A stretch of DNA of 64,000 nt from Paragemmobacter kunshanensis (GTDB lineage: Bacteria > Pseudomonadota > Alphaproteobacteria > Rhodobacterales > Rhodobacteraceae): contig NZ_JAALFE010000007.1 of assembly GCF_011059185.1 (NCBI RefSeq), positions 1-64,000 on the forward strand, in the 5' to 3' direction. The notes below the pieces were generated by a model. The model was not told the origin of the DNA. It searched no databases and saw nothing but the letters and a program-made list of their open reading frames with translations. The position numbers and the translations under genes were made by a program. The first letter of the stretch is position 1; each line of letters opens with the position of its first letter. Shown one piece after another: positions 60,740 to 64,000 of this stretch.

Positions 60740-60917
60740 CCCGCCTCTCCCTTCCTGATCCGCCCCCAGACCTAGCCCCGCCACCGCCGATGGGCAATCC
60801 ACCCCGCGCGCTGCCGCAATTTTGCCGCGACGATCCGACAGACTGGCCTCTGTAACGAGTAATGCCTATCCTGCTTGCCGGGGCCACTCCGCCTGCGGCG
60901 CGCAAGGGGGGCCGTCC

Positions 60918-62222
60918 ATGGGGCGCAAGATGCGAGTATCCGCCGGCGCAAGCCGAAGCTTCCTCTTCCTGCAAGGGCCGCACGGCCCCTTCTTCCATCG
61001 CCTCGGCCGCATGCTGCGCGCCGCCGGTGCGCAGGTCCATCGCGTGGGCTTCAACCGCGGCGATCAGGCCTTCTGGCCCGACCGCGCCAGCTACACCCCC
61101 TATCACGGCACGCCCGAAGACTGGCCCGCCACGCTGGACAGCCTTCTCGCCCGCCATGCGGTGACCGACATCGTCCTCTATGGCGACACCCGCCCGATCC
61201 ACGCCACCGCCGTCGCCGCCGCCCGCCAGCGCGGCCTGACGCTGCATGTCTTCGAGGAAGGCTATCTCCGCCCCTACTGGGTCACCTATGAACGCGGCGG
61301 CTCCAACGGCCATTCCCGGCTCATGCGGCTCGACGTGGCCGACATGCGCAGCGCGCTTGCGCGCTCGCCCTCCGATCAGCCCGACGCCCCCACCGCCTGG
61401 GGCGACATGCGCCAGCACATCTTCTGGGGCGCGCTCTACCATCTCTTCGTCTTCGCGGGCCGCGCCACCTATCCCGGCTTCCGCCCCCACCGCGCGCTCA
61501 CCGTGGGGCAAGAGGCGAAACTCCATCTCCGCCGCTTCCTGCTGCAACCCGTCCACCGCTGGGAACGCATCCTCAAGACGGCCGCGATCCGCCATTCCGG
61601 CCATCCCTTCCATCTCGTGCTGCTGCAACTGGAACATGATGCCAGTTTCCGCACCCATTCCCCCTTCCAGTCCATGACCGAATTCCTCGCCGTGGTGATG
61701 GAAGGCTTCGCCGCAGGCGCGCCCGCGCATCACCACCTCGTCTTCAAGGCCCACCCGCTCGAGGATGGCCGCGTCCCCCTCCGGGCCGAAATCGCGCGCC
61801 TCGCCGCCCTTCACGGCGTCACCGACCGCGTCCACTATCTCCCCGGCGGCAAGCTCGGCCCCCTGCTCGATCTCGCCCGCTCCGCCATCACCGTGAACTC
61901 CACGGCTGGTCAGCAGGTGCTGTGGCGCGGCCTGCCGCTGCGCACCTTCGGCGATGCGGTCTATGCCAAGCCCGACTTCGTCTCGACCCAGCCGCTGCCG
62001 GAATTCTTCGCAGCACCCACCCGGCCCGATCTGCGCGCCTATCGCGACTATCGCCGCTATCTGCTTGAAACCTCACAGGTTCCCGGCGGCTTCTATTCCG
62101 CCCGCGGGCGCCGCGAACTCCTGCGCCATGTCACCGACATGATGCTTTCGCCCGACGATCCCTATGATGCCCTCCGCCTCGGCAACGCGGCGCATCGGCA
62201 ACAGTTGCACCTCGCGGACTGA
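60918..62222 (+). CDS. Capsular polysaccharide export/biosynthesis protein, KpsS-like
   Basis: A 434-aa protein resembling the capsule polysaccharide biosynthesis family (KpsS/LipB). Such proteins act as Kdo transferases that build the poly-Kdo linker of group 2 capsules on the inner-membrane side. Recognisable stretches are FLFLQGPHGPFFHRLGRML, LHVFEEGYLRPYWVTYERGG, HHHLVFKAHPLEDG and the sugar-nucleotide-binding-like TVNSTAGQQVLWRGLPLRTF. The start at MGRKMRVS is chosen; the longer frame has no similarity. It is followed by an export lipoprotein and a KpsC-like gene. Confidence 0.87.
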   Translation: MGRKMRVSAGASRSFLFLQGPHGPFFHRLGRMLRAAGAQVHRVGFNRGDQAFWPDRASYTPYHGTPEDWPATLDSLLARHAVTDIVLYGDTRPIHATAVAAARQRGLTLHVFEEGYLRPYWVTYERGGSNGHSRLMRLDVADMRSALARSPSDQPDAPTAWGDMRQHIFWGALYHLFVFAGRATYPGFRPHRALTVGQEAKLHLRRFLLQPVHRWERILKTAAIRHSGHPFHLVLLQLEHDASFRTHSPFQSMTEFLAVVMEGFAAGAPAHHHLVFKAHPLEDGRVPLRAEIARLAALHGVTDRVHYLPGGKLGPLLDLARSAITVNSTAGQQVLWRGLPLRTFGDAVYAKPDFVSTQPLPEFFAAPTRPDLRAYRDYRRYLLETSQVPGGFYSARGRRELLRHVTDMMLSPDDPYDALRLGNAAHRQQLHLAD

Positions 62223-62310
62223 TCCGCGAACTCAGTGTTTGTCAAAATCCCCAAAGCTGCTGTAACCTCATGTCAAAACTTGAGGCAAACTCCATCAAGG
62301 AGCCCGAGCA

Positions 62311-63450
62311 GTGAAAATGTCGGTATCTTACGGGGCCAGGGCCGTGGCCCTGGTTGTGCTTATGGGCACGGTCGCGGCTTGCGGCCTGCCGCGCAGCGGC
62401 CCGAACAAGAAGGAAATCTTCGCAGGCTCCGTCCTGCGCGAAGGCGATGCCTTCGTCGTCACGGTGAACAGTCGTGTCACCCGGGCGACCGCCGTCACGC
62501 CCTCGCTGGGCTTTTCGGGAAGCTTCCTTTCCGCCGGGCGGCTGGGATCGGATGTCATCTCCTCCGGCGACCGGCTGACCGTCACGGTCTATGAAAACGT
62601 CAAGGACGATCCGCTTCTGGGCAATTCCGGCCAGCGCCTGTCGCAACTGCAGGAACTGCAGGTGGATGGCGAAGGCTTCATCTTCATCCCCTATGCCGGG
62701 CGCATCCGCGCCGCAGGCGCCTCGCCGGAAGAGTTGCGCACCGAAATCGCCAAGAAACTCGATCCGCAGACGCCCGATCCGCAGGTGATCGTGCAGCGCG
62801 TCGCGGGCGACGGGGCCACCGTCACCATCTCGGGCGCGGCGGGCGCGCAGGGCGTCTATCCGATCGAACGGCCCACCCGCACGCTCTCTTCCATGGTGGC
62901 CCGCGCCGGGGGCGTGACGATCGACCCCGAAACCGCCATCGTCCGCGTCACCCGCCATGGGCAGACCGGCAAGGTCTGGCTGCTCGACCTTTATGAAAAC
63001 CCGCGCCTCGACATCGCGCTGCGGGCCGGCGACCAGATCGTGATCGAAGAGGATACCCGCGCCTTCGTCGCCCTCGGCGCGACCGGCGCGCAGAACCGCG
63101 TGCCCTTCGAAAGCCAGAACCTTTCCGCGATCGAGGCATTGGCCATCGTCGGCGGGCTGAACACCAGCCTTGCCGATCCGACCGGCGTCTTCGTCTTCCG
63201 CAACGAACCCGCCGAGATTGCCAATTCGGTGCTGGGCCGCAACGATCTGACCGGCGCGCAGCGCATGATCTACGTGCTGGATCTGACCCAGCCCACCGGC
63301 ATGTTCGAGGCGCGCGATTTCCTGATCCGCGACGGCGACACCGTCTATGTCACCGAAGCGCCCTATGTTCAGTGGCAAAAGACCATCGGCGCCCTGACCG
63401 GCACGGCGCAGGCGGCCGATTCGCTCAGCAGCGCCACCGGGGCGAACTGA
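62311..63450 (+). CDS. Polysaccharide export outer-membrane lipoprotein (Wza/KpsD family)
   Basis: A 379-aa lipoprotein. The signal peptide has the lipobox LMGTVAAC (Cys near residue 24). A polysaccharide export domain follows (SSGDRLTVTVYENVKDDPLL; GEGFIFIPYAGRIRAAGASP). At least two SLBB-type repeats follow (ISGAAGAQGVYPIERPTRTL; VALGATGAQNRVPFESQN). It would form the outer-membrane channel for capsule export. The likely start is GTG, 8 bases after AGGAG; an ATG 6 bases later is the alternative. Confidence 0.88.
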   Translation: MKMSVSYGARAVALVVLMGTVAACGLPRSGPNKKEIFAGSVLREGDAFVVTVNSRVTRATAVTPSLGFSGSFLSAGRLGSDVISSGDRLTVTVYENVKDDPLLGNSGQRLSQLQELQVDGEGFIFIPYAGRIRAAGASPEELRTEIAKKLDPQTPDPQVIVQRVAGDGATVTISGAAGAQGVYPIERPTRTLSSMVARAGGVTIDPETAIVRVTRHGQTGKVWLLDLYENPRLDIALRAGDQIVIEEDTRAFVALGATGAQNRVPFESQNLSAIEALAIVGGLNTSLADPTGVFVFRNEPAEIANSVLGRNDLTGAQRMIYVLDLTQPTGMFEARDFLIRDGDTVYVTEAPYVQWQKTIGALTGTAQAADSLSSATGAN

Positions 63451-63457
63451 TCCGCCC

Positions 63458-64000
63458 ATGGGCGGGCCGGACGACATCACCGCCGGGGCGATCCCCCGGC
63501 GGCTTCGCTTCCTGAATGGCGGCTTCCTCTCGCCCGGCCTGCGCCGCATCCTGTCTGCCGCCGGGCATGACCTGATCCCCGGCCTGCCGCGCCCGGGCGA
63601 AGGCGTCGTGGTCTGGGGCCGCTCGCCCACCGCCCCGCGCGGCGAGGCGGTAGCCGCCCGCCGTCAGGTGCCGCTGATCCGCATCGAGGATGCCTTCCTC
63701 CGCTCGCTCCGCCCCGGTCGCATGGGCGATGCGCCGCTGGGCCTTCTGATTGATCCGCTGGGGGTGCATTTCGATCCCGCGCAGCCCTCGCTTCTGGAGC
63801 GCCTCCTTGCCACCGCGCCGCTGGATGACACTGTCCTTCTGAACCGCGCGCGGGTGGGGATACAGCGGCTGATCGCGGCGGATCTGTCGAAATACAACCT
63901 CCACGATCCGGCCCTCGCCCCGCCACCGCCCGGCTATGTCCTGCTGATCGACCAGACCCGCGGCGATGCCTCTCTGCGCTGCTCGGGGGCCGATGCCGCC
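63458..64000 (+). CDS. Capsule polysaccharide biosynthesis protein, KpsC-like (cut by window edge)
   Basis: The first 181 codons of an open frame that runs off the window. RLRFLNGGFLSPGLRRILSA, VVWGRSPTAPRGEAVAA and LIRIEDAFLRSLRPGRMGDA match the N-terminal half of KpsC/LipA proteins, beta-Kdo transferases that start the capsule linker. DPLGVHFDPAQPSLLERLL continues the family pattern. It begins 7 bases after the export lipoprotein, so it is in the same operon. The rest of the gene must lie to the right. Confidence 0.85.
   Translation, partial: MGGPDDITAGAIPRRLRFLNGGFLSPGLRRILSAAGHDLIPGLPRPGEGVVVWGRSPTAPRGEAVAARRQVPLIRIEDAFLRSLRPGRMGDAPLGLLIDPLGVHFDPAQPSLLERLLATAPLDDTVLLNRARVGIQRLIAADLSKYNLHDPALAPPPPGYVLLIDQTRGDASLRCSGADAA

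Noticed and set aside
1-64000. CRISPR array, insertion sequence, prophage, integrase or attachment site
   Set aside because: No regularly spaced short repeats, no transposase or integrase, and no tRNA-flanking direct repeat were found.

Overview
The window is chromosomal DNA of a Rhodobacteraceae-type alphaproteobacterium. The evidence is the high G+C, strong G/C third-position bias, a DMSP_lyase-family cupin, alphaproteobacterial SspB, MmcB behind a GAAC-N7-GAAC SOS box, a histidine tRNA with A73 and no encoded G-1, RNase E with an acidic S1 insertion, and a trimethylamine monooxygenase pathway. No phage, insertion sequence, CRISPR array or replication origin was seen. The species cannot be named from sequence alone.

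Left part (1-21 kb) is mostly core metabolism and housekeeping: a flavin reductase-like protein, a DMSP lyase-like cupin, MTA phosphorylase, an M15 peptidase, apt, a chromate transporter, sspB, fumC, three small conserved genes, a P450 coupled to a membrane hydrolase, ccdA, a tusA-like gene, rne, a DctB/DctD-type two-component pair and purQ. It contains a 1.4 kb C-rich tandem array (3.28-4.69 kb), a 240-bp tandem duplication of the tusA tail, and four near-contiguous perfect hairpins at 9.8 kb.

Middle (21.3-35.2 kb) is a methylated-amine catabolic region: tmm (trimethylamine to TMAO), tdm (TMAO to dimethylamine), four dimethylamine monooxygenase genes, a GlxA-type regulator, an ammonium transporter, an APC permease and a DMT transporter. 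In this copy tmm has a one-base deletion near its 3' end. A semi-conserved TTTC-N8-GAAA-like element lies upstream of most transcription units.

35.6-40.5 kb is a signalling module: a response regulator with a degenerate GGDEF-like domain, a LuxI-type acyl-homoserine-lactone synthase, an unknown 127-aa protein, a six-TM histidine kinase, an Hpt protein and a single-domain receiver. No AHL-binding LuxR is adjacent, and the intergenic DNA is unusually AT-rich. This is the most intriguing part of the window.

40.7-52 kb is an amine uptake and oxidation region: aldehyde dehydrogenase, LuxR-type regulator, polyamine-type ABC transporter, nitrilase-superfamily hydrolase, a TMADH-family flavoprotein with histamine-dehydrogenase-like active-site changes, and a second flavin oxidoreductase.

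Right part (52-64 kb) holds a lytic transglycosylase, a MarR regulator, tRNA-His, mmcB, a probable 6S RNA, an outer-membrane protein, a LysR regulator, and ribE-ribB-ribH-nusB with a 213-bp tandem duplication of the ribE tail. It ends in a capsule export cluster (KpsS-like, Wza/KpsD-like, and a KpsC-like gene cut by the window edge).
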